From SZAS-79 sp964599095 (GTDB lineage Bacteria; Pseudomonadota; Gammaproteobacteria; Burkholderiales; SG8-39): a DNA stretch of 64,000 nucleotides. The stretch spans positions 248,001-312,000 of the forward strand of contig CAZREB010000005.1 of the NCBI GenBank assembly GCA_964599095.1. Reading direction: 5' to 3'. Made by a program: the position numbers and the translations under genes. The notes beneath the pieces are model-generated. The model was not told the DNA's origin. It was given only the letters and a program-made list of their open reading frames with translations, and searched no databases. Below are positions 1 to 7,673 of the stretch, in pieces; positions within the stretch are counted from its first letter, which is position 1; each line of letters starts with the position of its first letter.

Positions 1-2
1 CG

Positions 3-722
3 CTCGGCGCGCAGGCCGATTTCGCGCTGGCGGGTGCGTTAACCGGGCGGCCGGTCAGGCTCGTCGGCAGCGTCGGCCTGCCCTATCCGGCCCAGGCACG
101 CGCGCTGATCGACGGGGAGATCGACCCCGCCGCCGCCAGCAAGACCGGCGCAATTTCGGGAATCGCCGGCTATGCGGGGGCGACCCTCGAGTCGGTCCGC
201 TTCACGTTCGATGCGTGCCGCACGATTGCCGGCAGCAAGGATCCCGGGTTCAACGTCTCCGGCGCGATGGCAATCGCAAACGAGATCCTCACGGCGCGCC
301 ACTTGCGCACGATCGAAGGCGGGCTCGACCTGCGCGACGTGCATTGCCCGGTGCAAACCGGCGGGTTGCTCACGGTGCTGCAACTGGCCCCGCGCGTTGC
401 CGGGCAGGCGAAGACCGCCTTGCTCGCCGCTCTCTCCGGCCCTTCCACGCTGGCGAGGATGGCGCTGGCGATCGACCCCGACGTGAGCGCGACCGATCCG
501 GCCGAACTCATCTGGGCCATGGCGAGCCGCGTACATGCGCAGTCCGACGTCGGGATCATCGAAGGCGCGAGCGGGATGCCCGCAGACCCGCTCGCCCGTC
601 CGGTCGGTCGCGGCGCGGCCCAGTCGAACAAGTGGATTTACGACGCCACGATCCCGCTGGGCACCAGCGGCGGCGAAGGCCCGGAGGCGTTTGCGCGGGC
701 CACGCCTAAGGGCCTGGAATAA
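3..722 (+). CDS. UbiD-family decarboxylase, C-terminal part (5' end outside window)
   Basis: The frame is open from the window edge to a TAA stop, giving 239 residues of the C-terminal portion. The stretch IDPDVSATDPAELIWAMASR followed by a conserved NKWIYDATIPLG segment matches the end of UbiD-type (de)carboxylases, where an acidic strand and the 'DAT' segment close the fold. These enzymes use prenylated FMN to add or remove carboxyl groups on aromatic or unsaturated acids. The N-terminal half, including most prFMN ligands, is not in the window, so the substrate cannot be judged. A complete paralogue lies at 20570-21949. The gene converges on the Bug receptor at 784-1761, with a palindrome between them. 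Confidence 0.75.
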   Translation, partial: LGAQADFALAGALTGRPVRLVGSVGLPYPAQARALIDGEIDPAAASKTGAISGIAGYAGATLESVRFTFDACRTIAGSKDPGFNVSGAMAIANEILTARHLRTIEGGLDLRDVHCPVQTGGLLTVLQLAPRVAGQAKTALLAALSGPSTLARMALAIDPDVSATDPAELIWAMASRVHAQSDVGIIEGASGMPADPLARPVGRGAAQSNKWIYDATIPLGTSGGEGPEAFARATPKGLE

Positions 723-775
723 ATCGGGGACAGACCACGATTTCCTGCGTCGGAAAACGTGGTCTGTCCCCGATT
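722..775. repeat. REP-like perfect palindrome between convergent genes
   Basis: Two arms (722-745 and 752-775) are inverted copies with one mismatch over 24 bases around a 6-base loop; the outer 18 bases, AATCGGGGACAGACCACG, pair perfectly. It begins within the UbiD stop codon and ends 8 bases before the stop of the convergent Bug gene. As RNA it would form a long hairpin usable as a bidirectional transcription end. The size and symmetry resemble intergenic REP-type elements mobilised by RAYT transposases, but no such transposase and no second copy was seen in this window. Confidence 0.6.
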
Positions 776-783
776 GCTGATTA

Positions 784-1761
784 TTAGTCGACCTTGGCGC
801 CGGATTCCTTGACGACTTTGGCCCACTTGACCAGTTCGGTGCGTACGAGATTGCCGAGGTCCTGCGGCGAGCCGCCGTTGATCGTGTATCCCTGCGCGCC
901 GAGCTTCTCGCGGATATCCGGGTCGGCGAGCGCGGCCGCGAATTCCCGGTTGAGGCGCTGGACGATCGCCTCGGGCGTCGCCGCAACGGCGAACAACGCG
1001 AACCATGTCGACACCTCGTAGCCCGGCACGCCGGTCTCGGCGACCGTCGGCAGGTCGGGAAAGGCCGCGAGCCGCTGTGCGGTGGTGACCGCAATCGGGC
1101 GGACCCGTCCGTCGCGAATCAGCGGCAGCGAGGGCGGCATGTTCGCGAACATCACGTTGACGTCGCCCCGCGTGACCGCAACCACGCCTTCAGAACTGCC
1201 TTTGTACGGCACATGCACCAGCTTCGCGCCGGTGAGCATCTCGAAGAGCGCCGCAGACATGTGCTGCGACGTGCCCGAGCCGTTGGAGGAATAGGTGATC
1301 GTCCCGGGGCTCGCCTTCGCGGCGGCGACCAGGTCGGGGATCGTTTTCCAAGGCATCTGCGGATTGACGATCACCACGTTCGGGATGCTTGCAAGGTTGA
1401 TGACCGGCGCGAAATCCCTTACCGCGTCGTAGCCCACTTTCGAGTAGAGCGCAGGATTGACCGCATGCGAAGCGGCCGTGCCCAGCAGAAGCGTGTAGCC
1501 GTCGGCCGGGCCTCTGGCCACCTGCTCGCTGCCCACGCTGCCGCCGGCGCCCGGCCGGTTTTCGACCACGATCTGCTGGCCGAGCGCCAGGCCCACCTTG
1601 GGCGCGATCACGCGCGCGAGGATGTCGGTGCTGCCGGGACCGTAGGGCACGACCCAACGGATCGGCTTGGCCGGCCACGCCTGCGCCTGCGCAGCGGCAC
1701 AGGCGGCCAGCAGGCAGGCGGAAATGGAGATCCCGAACAATCGTTTACGCAGATTGAACAA
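784..1761 (-). CDS. Bug/TctC-family periplasmic substrate-binding protein
   Basis: A 325-residue secreted receptor of the tripartite tricarboxylate transporter family. The N-terminal signal peptide ends near AAAQAQA, then comes the family hallmark WPAKPIRWVVPYGPGS, the ENRPGAGGSVG loop, a DGYTL segment and VPYKGSS. Bug proteins bind small carboxylates or amides in the periplasm. The start is a TTG at 1761, chosen because GAGGAG lies 7 bases upstream. An AT-rich 42-base gap separates it from the racemase gene just upstream, which may hold a promoter. No membrane subunits (TctA/TctB) are adjacent, so it is an orphan receptor; its ligand is unknown. Confidence 0.88.
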   Translation of the reverse strand: MFNLRKRLFGISISACLLAACAAAQAQAWPAKPIRWVVPYGPGSTDILARVIAPKVGLALGQQIVVENRPGAGGSVGSEQVARGPADGYTLLLGTAASHAVNPALYSKVGYDAVRDFAPVINLASIPNVVIVNPQMPWKTIPDLVAAAKASPGTITYSSNGSGTSQHMSAALFEMLTGAKLVHVPYKGSSEGVVAVTRGDVNVMFANMPPSLPLIRDGRVRPIAVTTAQRLAAFPDLPTVAETGVPGYEVSTWFALFAVAATPEAIVQRLNREFAAALADPDIREKLGAQGYTINGGSPQDLGNLVRTELVKWAKVVKESGAKVD

Positions 1762-1803
1762 TGACGCGCTCCTCAGGCCAGTTTATATACCGGAAATAAT
1801 ATA

Positions 1804-2469
1804 TCAGGCGCCCTGCCAGTTGAATCGGACGCGCGCGATGGCCATGCCGACGGCCGCCTGCGAAGGCTCCACCACCGGGATTCCGATCTCGTCCTGCAGG
1901 GGCTTGCGGTAACGCGCCATGCCGGCGCATCCCATCACGATCACGTTCGCGCCGTGGACGTCGCGCAGCGCCTTGCCGACCTCGACCATGCGCCTGAAAG
2001 TCTTCTTTTCATCGGACAGTTCCGTCACGCCCAGGCCGACCGGCAGCTCGGCCGCGAGCCGGTCCGTCACCCCCATCGCGCCGATGTACCTCAGGTGCCG
2101 CGGGATCGATTTCTCCAGGATTGCAATGACGCCGAATTTGTGGCCCAGCGTCATGGCCGTCAGCACGCCGCATTCCGAGATCCCGAGCACCGGTTTGGCG
2201 GTCGTTTCGCGCACCGAGTGCAGGCCCGGATCGCTGTAGCAGGCGATCACGAAGGCCGAATAGCCGGCCTCCTTTTCGCGCACCAGCTTCAGCATCGGCG
2301 CCACCACGCTGTCGACATGCTGCTGCGTCTCGATGCCCGGCGGGCCTTCCTTGAGCGTCACGCATTCGATGGCCGGGCCGCCGGCCATGCGCAGCGGCGC
2401 CATTGCCTCGTCGATCCCGCGGGTGACCGCCTCGGTGGAATTCGGGTTGATGACCAGGATCTTTTCCAT
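1804..2469 (-). CDS. Aspartate/glutamate/hydantoin racemase family protein
   Basis: 221 residues beginning MEKILVINPNSTEAV, the N-terminal strand typical of hydantoin racemases. The two catalytic cysteines of the cofactor-independent racemase fold are visible: Cys77 (VIACYSDP) and Cys181 (VMGCAGMA). The family interconverts enantiomers of amino acids or hydantoins; related members act as maleate isomerases or arylmalonate decarboxylases. Its ATG overlaps the TGA of the upstream permease (ATGA), so it is translationally coupled to an amino-acid-type ABC transporter. This suggests it processes the imported compound, perhaps a D- or N-substituted amino acid. The exact substrate is not deducible. 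Confidence 0.85.
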   Translation of the reverse strand: MEKILVINPNSTEAVTRGIDEAMAPLRMAGGPAIECVTLKEGPPGIETQQHVDSVVAPMLKLVREKEAGYSAFVIACYSDPGLHSVRETTAKPVLGISECGVLTAMTLGHKFGVIAILEKSIPRHLRYIGAMGVTDRLAAELPVGLGVTELSDEKKTFRRMVEVGKALRDVHGANVIVMGCAGMARYRKPLQDEIGIPVVEPSQAAVGMAIARVRFNWQGA

Positions 2470-3140
2470 CAATGCATCGCCAGTTGTTTGTGCTCGAATC
2501 GGGACAACAGCCTCACCAGCGGCCACAGGCAGACGAGGTAGATGATACCTGCGGCGATGATCGGCGTGGCGTTGTAGGTCACCGACTGGGCCTGTCGCGC
2601 GGCATAGAGAAGTTCGGGCAGGGCCACGACGCTGGCGATCGACGTGAGCTTGACGACCTCGAGCGTATTGCCGATGAGATCCGGCAGCACGTTCCTGGCC
2701 GCCTGCGGCAGGATTACGCGGCTCATGTATTGCGTCGCCGACAGGCCCAGCGACCTCGCCGCCTCGAACTGCCCGCGCGGAATCGACTCGATGCCTGCGC
2801 GGAAGATCTCGCCGTAGTAACTCGAAGTGTTCAGGAGGAAGGCGAGGGCGACGGCCACGAACGCGGGCAGGTCGAGGCCGAGGAACGGGAGTCCGAACGC
2901 AATGAACATCAGCAGCACCAGCGGCGGGAACGCGCGGAAGAAGTCGACATAGGCAATCACCACCCAGCGCATCCATCGCGCAGGCGCACGCGAGGCAATC
3001 GCGACCGCCAGACCGCCGGCAATGCCAAGCGGGATTACGACGATGCAAAGCAGCACCGTCATCCCGAGCCCCTTGAGCAGGTAGGGCCACGCCTGCTGCA
3101 AGATGCCGAGGTTGAAGAAATTGACGAGCAGGCTGTCCAC
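2469..3140 (-). CDS. Polar amino acid ABC transporter permease (HisM/GlnP type), second subunit
   Basis: 223 residues with several hydrophobic membrane spans and the EAA-type cytoplasmic loop (GQFEAARSLGLSATQYMSRVILPQA) that contacts the ATPase in importers. The conserved FFRAFPPLVLL segment is typical of the HisM/GlnP group. The start is GTG at 3140, three bases after the stop of the first permease, and the stop overlaps the racemase start. With 3144-3815 it would form the membrane heterodimer fed by the binding protein at 3862-4704. The ATP-binding subunit usually found beside such genes is absent here. Confidence 0.88.
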   Translation of the reverse strand: MDSLLVNFFNLGILQQAWPYLLKGLGMTVLLCIVVIPLGIAGGLAVAIASRAPARWMRWVVIAYVDFFRAFPPLVLLMFIAFGLPFLGLDLPAFVAVALAFLLNTSSYYGEIFRAGIESIPRGQFEAARSLGLSATQYMSRVILPQAARNVLPDLIGNTLEVVKLTSIASVVALPELLYAARQAQSVTYNATPIIAAGIIYLVCLWPLVRLLSRFEHKQLAMH

Positions 3141-3143
3141 GGC

Positions 3144-3815
3144 TCAGCGCTTCCACGCAAAGCGCGTTTCCACCCAGCGGCCGAACCACACCACCGGCAG
3201 GAACAGGAGCAGGTAAGCCGCCGCGCCGAGCGTCAGCGGCGAAGGGTTGTACGAGAACGAATAGGCGCCCTGCGCCTGGTAAAGGATCTCGCCGACCGCC
3301 ACGACCGCGCCGAGCGCGGTGTTCTTGGTGATCGCGATGGTCCGGTTGGTGAGCGGCGGGATCGTGATGCGTACCGCCTGCGGCAGCACCACGAAGCGCA
3401 GCGACTGCCCGAAGCCCAGGCCGACGGCGCGCGCCGCCTCCCACTGCCCTTTCGGCACCGCCAGCAGTCCCGCCCAGAAGATTTCCTCGGCATACGCGGC
3501 GAGCACCATCGACAGCGCCAGCCACGTGGCCACGAACCCCGACATGCGCACGCCCACCGTGGGCAGCGCGAAGTAGAACAGGATGATCACCACCAGCGGC
3601 GGCAACGCGCGCAGCGCATCGACGAACACCACGATGAAGAAGTTGACCGCCTTGACGCGCGCGGCCCGCACCACCGCAAGCAGCAGTCCGCACGCAATGC
3701 CTGTGACCACCACGACGAGCGCCAGGTGGATCGTAACGAAGAACCCTTCGACGATCTTCGGCAGGTACTGCTGCATGACCTGCCAGTTGAGGAAGGTCTC
3801 GGCGAACTTGCTCAT
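3144..3815 (-). CDS. Polar amino acid ABC transporter permease (HisQ/GlnP type), first subunit
   Basis: 223 residues, similar in length and plan to the following permease: an N-terminal amphipathic stretch, spans around VTIHLALVVVVTGIACGLLL, the VDALRALPPLVVIILF segment, and the EAA loop GQWEAARAVGLGFGQSLRFV. The two permeases are related but clearly diverged, as expected for a heterodimeric importer of polar amino acids or related compounds. It starts with ATG 46 bases after the stop of the binding-protein gene and is separated from the next permease by three bases. It depends on an ATPase encoded elsewhere. Confidence 0.88.
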   Translation of the reverse strand: MSKFAETFLNWQVMQQYLPKIVEGFFVTIHLALVVVVTGIACGLLLAVVRAARVKAVNFFIVVFVDALRALPPLVVIILFYFALPTVGVRMSGFVATWLALSMVLAAYAEEIFWAGLLAVPKGQWEAARAVGLGFGQSLRFVVLPQAVRITIPPLTNRTIAITKNTALGAVVAVGEILYQAQGAYSFSYNPSPLTLGAAAYLLLFLPVVWFGRWVETRFAWKR

Positions 3816-3861
3816 TCAACGAGCATGCGGGGTGACGCCGGCACCGCCTCCCGGAGGGCGC

Positions 3862-4704
3862 CTACTTGCAGCGCGGCGTGTGCGGCGTCGGATCGTAGCC
3901 GGCCATGCCGGGGACGCCATAGCCCGGGAAAGCCGTGACGGCCGCCGAGCCCGCCTCCGGCTTTGCGCCAAACCACTTCTCGTGCAGCTTCGCGATCGTG
4001 CCGTCGGCTTTCATGCACTCGATCGCCTCGTCGAAGGCGTTCCTGAGCTTGGGGTCGTCCTTGCGGAACACTGCCCCCCAGACCAGCCCTTGGTCGACTT
4101 TCAGCGTGGCGGTCTTCAGCTGGCGGTTCGAGCGCATCACCGCATAGGCGCCGGTGGTGTTGCCTGTGAGACCGGCGTCCGCGCGCCCGGCGATGATCGC
4201 CTGCATCGCATCGGCGTTGGTGCCGTAGGACTCGGTCTTGTAACCGTACTTGGCGGCGTTGTCCTGCAGCCACTTGTCGTAAGCCGAGCCTTTGTTGGTC
4301 GAGATCGTCTTGCCCTTGAGGTCGTCGAGCGACTTGAGGTCCGGCTTGCCCGCGCCCACCACGAATGCGTAGTAGGTGTTCAGGTAGCCCTCGGAGAACA
4401 ACAGGTTCGCGGCACGCTCGGGTGTTACGGTGGTCGGCGCGCCGACGAAGTCCAGCTTGCCGGCGTTCATCGCAGGGATCAGGCCGGAGAACTCGCCCGC
4501 GAACACCTCGATCTTGCGGCCCATGCGTTTGCCGGCCTCGAGCACCAGATCGATGTTGAACCCCTCTACGCCGCCGCCCATTTTCGGCATCGCGTGTGGC
4601 GCGAACGTGCCGTCGAACCCGACGACCAGCGGTTTATCCTGGGTGTAGCCGGAAGTGGAAACGAGGCAAAAGGCCGCGGCGGCCACGGCTGCAAATTTCT
4701 TCAT
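3862..4704 (-). CDS. Periplasmic amino-acid-type ABC substrate-binding protein (SBP family 3)
   Basis: 280 residues with a signal peptide (MKKFAAVAAAAFCLVSTSGYTQ) and a family-3 periplasmic-binding fold: VVGFDGTFAPHAMP, the GFNIDLVLEAGKRMG motif, FSGLIPAMNAGKLDFV and a LKGKTISTNKGSAYDKWL segment. These proteins deliver polar amino acids, opines or similar ligands to HisQM-type permeases. A 20-residue C-terminal tail rich in Gly and Pro (FPGYGVPGMAGYDPT) extends beyond the usual fold. It lies between a Bug receptor upstream (14-base gap) and the two permeases downstream, so all are probably cotranscribed. The ligand-contact residues do not reveal the substrate to me. Confidence 0.87.
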   Translation of the reverse strand: MKKFAAVAAAAFCLVSTSGYTQDKPLVVGFDGTFAPHAMPKMGGGVEGFNIDLVLEAGKRMGRKIEVFAGEFSGLIPAMNAGKLDFVGAPTTVTPERAANLLFSEGYLNTYYAFVVGAGKPDLKSLDDLKGKTISTNKGSAYDKWLQDNAAKYGYKTESYGTNADAMQAIIAGRADAGLTGNTTGAYAVMRSNRQLKTATLKVDQGLVWGAVFRKDDPKLRNAFDEAIECMKADGTIAKLHEKWFGAKPEAGSAAVTAFPGYGVPGMAGYDPTPHTPRCK

Positions 4705-4718
4705 TTGTGCTCTCCCTG

Positions 4719-5690
4719 TCATTCCGGCTGGATGCCGGCGGTGCGAATCAACTTGCCCATATTGTCCACTTCGTTGCGGAAGGCCGCCGCGTAGGCATCC
4801 GGGCTCGCGTAAGGCGCGGCCTCCATCGCCTGCTTTGCAAAGGCTGCGCGCACCTCCGGCATCGCCATGACCTTCGAGATTTCGGCATGCAGGCGATTGA
4901 CGACGTCCTTGGGCATGCCGGCAGGCCCCATGAAGCCGATCATTGCGCCGAAGTTGTAGTTCACGCCCTGCTCGAGCAACGTCGGGACGTCGGGCAGCGC
5001 ACCGACGCGCTTCTCCCAAGTGGTGCCGAGCGCACGCAGCTTGCCTGCGTTGATATGCTGCAACGGCGTCTGCACCAGGTCGATCATCATCTGGATGTTG
5101 CCGGCCAGCAGGTCGGTGATCGCCTGCGAAGCGCCCTTGTACGGCACGTGCACCAAGTTGACGCCGGTTCGCTGCCTGAAGAGCTCTCCCGCGAGGTGGA
5201 GCGTATTGCCGACGCCGGCCGAGCCGTAGTTGATCTTTCCCGGGTTGGCCTTCGCGTAGGCGACCAGTTCCTGGACGTTCTTCGCCGGCACGCCCGGGTG
5301 CACGGATAGCACCAGGGGCGAAACGATTGCGTTGTTGATCGGCGTCAGGTCCTTAAGCACGTCGTACGGCAGCTTCTTGTTCAGGTAGGGCTGGGCGGCG
5401 TAGGTCGTCATCCCGGCGAGCAGCAGCGTATAGCCGTCGCCCGGGCTCTTGGTGACGCTCTCGGTGCCGATGACGGTGTTCCCGCCGGGCTTGTTCTCGA
5501 CTACCACCTGCGTCCCCAGCAACGGGCCGAGGCGCTCCGCGACGGTGCGCGCCGTGAAATCGGAAGAGCCGCCGGCCGTATACGGGACGACCACGTGAAT
5601 CGGCTTTGAAGGAAAGCCCTGCGCAACGGCGGTCACCGCGGACAGCAATGCAAACGTACCCGCCAGCGAAGCGGCAATCGCGCGAAGCAT
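4719..5690 (-). CDS. Bug/TctC-family periplasmic substrate-binding protein
   Basis: 323 residues: signal peptide to about Ala23, then FPSKPIHVVVPYTAGGSSDF, ENKPGGNTVIGTE, DGYTLLL and VPYKGASQAITDLLAG, all standard Bug landmarks. It is the first gene of the minus-strand cluster running to the racemase and beyond, with the ABC binding-protein start only 14 bases after its stop. This puts a TTT-type receptor and an ABC receptor in one transcript. There are no TctA/TctB genes here. It could supply an alternative receptor to the TctBA pair at 43115-45077 or have a signalling role; neither is proven. Confidence 0.88.
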   Translation of the reverse strand: MLRAIAASLAGTFALLSAVTAVAQGFPSKPIHVVVPYTAGGSSDFTARTVAERLGPLLGTQVVVENKPGGNTVIGTESVTKSPGDGYTLLLAGMTTYAAQPYLNKKLPYDVLKDLTPINNAIVSPLVLSVHPGVPAKNVQELVAYAKANPGKINYGSAGVGNTLHLAGELFRQRTGVNLVHVPYKGASQAITDLLAGNIQMMIDLVQTPLQHINAGKLRALGTTWEKRVGALPDVPTLLEQGVNYNFGAMIGFMGPAGMPKDVVNRLHAEISKVMAMPEVRAAFAKQAMEAAPYASPDAYAAAFRNEVDNMGKLIRTAGIQPE

Positions 5691-5769
5691 TCGAATTCTC
5701 CCTGTCTGTTCTTGTCGTCGGTTGATGCACGAAGTGTACCAACACCGGGGCGTGCTAGATTCCGCCTCG

Positions 5770-7569
5770 ATGGAAAACCACGGCTTCCTCGCCCAAGCGC
5801 TCGTCTACCTGGCCGCGGCGGTGATCGCGGTCCCGGTCTCCAAGCGCCTGGGCCTGGGCTCGGTCCTCGGGTTCCTGATCGCCGGCGTCGTCATCGGCCC
5901 GTGGGGCCTCGGGCTGATCGGCGACGTCGAATCGATGCTGCACTTCTCCGAGTTCGGCGTGGTGCTGCTGCTGTTCCTGGTCGGCCTCGAGCTCAACCCG
6001 AAGCGCCTGTGGAGCCTGCGCACCTCGATCTTCGGCATGGGCACGGTGCAAGTCGTTGCGACGATGCTGGCGGTCACCGCGCTCGGCATGGCGTTCGGCC
6101 ACCCGCTCGCACTTTCGCTGGTCGCAGGCATGGGGTTCGCGATGTCCTCGACGGCGATCGCACTCGCCACGCTGGAAGAAAAGCACCTGCTGCCCACACC
6201 CGGCGGCCAGGCCTCGTTCGCGGTGCTGCTGTTCCAGGACATCGCGGTGATCCCGCTGATGCTCCTGCTCTCGCTGATGGCCCCGGCGCGCGGAGGCGGC
6301 GCGGGATTCGACCTCCTGGCCGCAGGGCGCGCCCTCGGGCTGATCGTGCTGCTGATCGTCGCGGGGCGCTTCCTGCTGCGCCCGCTGTTGCGCTATGTGG
6401 CCAATACCGGCCTGCGCGAGATCTTCATCGCCTTCTCGCTGCTCCTGGTGATAGGCATCGCCTTCCTGATGCAGTCGGTGGGGCTGTCGGCCGCACTCGG
6501 CACCTTCCTCGCCGGCGTGCTGCTGGCCGACTCGGAGTACCGGCACGAGCTCGAACTCGACATCGAGCCTTTCAAGGGCTTGCTGCTGGGCCTGTTCTTC
6601 ATCTCGGTGGGCATGTCGGTCGACCTCGGCCTGTTCGTGCGCGTGCCACTGCTGGTGCTCGGCATTGCGTTCGGGATCGTCGCGTTGAAGACCGCACTGC
6701 TGCTCCTGATCGCGCGCGGCTTCAGGCTGTGCGGCGCCGACGGCGCCCTGTTCGCGCTCGGCCTGTCGCAGATCGGCGAATTCGCCTTCGTGCTGTTCGG
6801 CGTGGCCGCCTCGGAGCGGATCATCTCGCGCGAATCGACCGACATCCTGAACGCGGCCGTGGCCGCGTCGATGTTGAGCACGCCGCTGCTGATGATCCTG
6901 TACGAGAAGGTCGTCGTACCGCGCCTGAAGATCAGCTCGCCCCGCGAAGCCGATGTCATCGAGGAGGAAAATCCGGTGATCGTTGCCGGGTACGGCCGCT
7001 TCGGCCAGGTGGTGGCGCGCCTGCTGAATGCGCGCGGCATCGGCACGACGGTGGTCGACCACGACCCGAACCAGATCGAGCTGGTGAGGCGTTTTGGCCA
7101 GAAGGCCTATTATGGCGACGCGACCCGCCTCGACCTGCTGCGCTCGGCCGGTGCGGGGCAGGCAAAGCTTCTGGTCGTCGCGATCGACGACAAGGAGGCG
7201 GCGCTTGCGACCTCGAAGCTCGCGCGCGAGCATTTCCCGCACCTGGCGATCATCGCCCGGGCCTACAGCCGCACCGATGCCTTCGAGTTCGTCGCGCTCG
7301 GGATACCGGCGATCCGCGAGACCTTCGGCTCGGCGATCGACGCCGGCGAGCATGCGCTGCGGGTACTGGGCCACAGCGCGCACGACGCGCAGCGCCTCGC
7401 CCACCAGTTCCGCCGTCACGACGAAACCCTGCTGTCCCAGGCCGCGCCGCACAGGGACGACGTCAAGAAACTGATCACGATCGGCCGGCAGGGCCGCGCC
7501 GACCTCGAGAAGCTCCTGCAGAACGAGCAGCAGGCCCCCCAGCCGGCACCCGGGGAAGACGCCTGGTAG
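5770..7569 (+). CDS. Kef-type monovalent cation:proton antiporter with RCK domain
   Basis: 599 residues from the ATG at 5770; in-frame TTG/ATG codons at 5722-5725 exist but would add an unlikely polar leader. Residues about 10-385 carry roughly a dozen membrane spans of the Na/H-exchanger (CPA2) fold, with SSTAIALATLEEK and LLFQDIAVIPLM typical of KefB/KefC. Residues about 400-515 form a TrkA-N/RCK Rossmann domain (VAGYGRFGQVVARLL, ending in VVDHDP) that binds nucleotide and gates K+ efflux. The C-terminal 80 residues are charged and variable. In characterised Kef systems glutathione adducts open the channel, which fits the thiol peroxidase gene that follows 104 bases downstream. Confidence 0.9.
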   Translation: MENHGFLAQALVYLAAAVIAVPVSKRLGLGSVLGFLIAGVVIGPWGLGLIGDVESMLHFSEFGVVLLLFLVGLELNPKRLWSLRTSIFGMGTVQVVATMLAVTALGMAFGHPLALSLVAGMGFAMSSTAIALATLEEKHLLPTPGGQASFAVLLFQDIAVIPLMLLLSLMAPARGGGAGFDLLAAGRALGLIVLLIVAGRFLLRPLLRYVANTGLREIFIAFSLLLVIGIAFLMQSVGLSAALGTFLAGVLLADSEYRHELELDIEPFKGLLLGLFFISVGMSVDLGLFVRVPLLVLGIAFGIVALKTALLLLIARGFRLCGADGALFALGLSQIGEFAFVLFGVAASERIISRESTDILNAAVAASMLSTPLLMILYEKVVVPRLKISSPREADVIEEENPVIVAGYGRFGQVVARLLNARGIGTTVVDHDPNQIELVRRFGQKAYYGDATRLDLLRSAGAGQAKLLVVAIDDKEAALATSKLAREHFPHLAIIARAYSRTDAFEFVALGIPAIRETFGSAIDAGEHALRVLGHSAHDAQRLAHQFRRHDETLLSQAAPHRDDVKKLITIGRQGRADLEKLLQNEQQAPQPAPGEDAW

Positions 7570-7609
7570 GAAATAGACAGACCCTATTGATCCCATCCAA
7601 CTTAATCAT

Positions 7610-7625
7610 TGGACGCTATCGTCCA
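7610..7625. promoter_or_regulatory. Perfect palindrome upstream of the peroxiredoxin-glutaredoxin gene
   Basis: TGGACG-CTAT-CGTCCA is a perfect 6+6 inverted repeat with a 4-base spacer, 48 bases before the ATG of the hybrid peroxiredoxin and 40 bases after the antiporter stop. It may be an operator or a short hairpin in the transcript. It does not match the OxyR consensus, so no regulator is named. Confidence 0.3.
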
Positions 7626-7673
7626 GGGCCGGCAAACTGCGCTCATCGACTTTCAACCTCCCAGGAGCCCCTC

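Noticed and set aside
1804..3819. A 671-codon minus-strand frame suggesting a permease-racemase fusion
   Set aside because: Only the last 221 codons are real (racemase from ATG 2469). The upstream part is Arg/Ala-rich shadow of the permeases, which are read in another frame with good hydrophobic segments.
2472..3938. Long plus-strand open frames opposite the permeases, and similar ones opposite other genes
   Set aside because: They have highly charged, low-complexity composition typical of antisense frames in GC-rich DNA and no recognisable domain.
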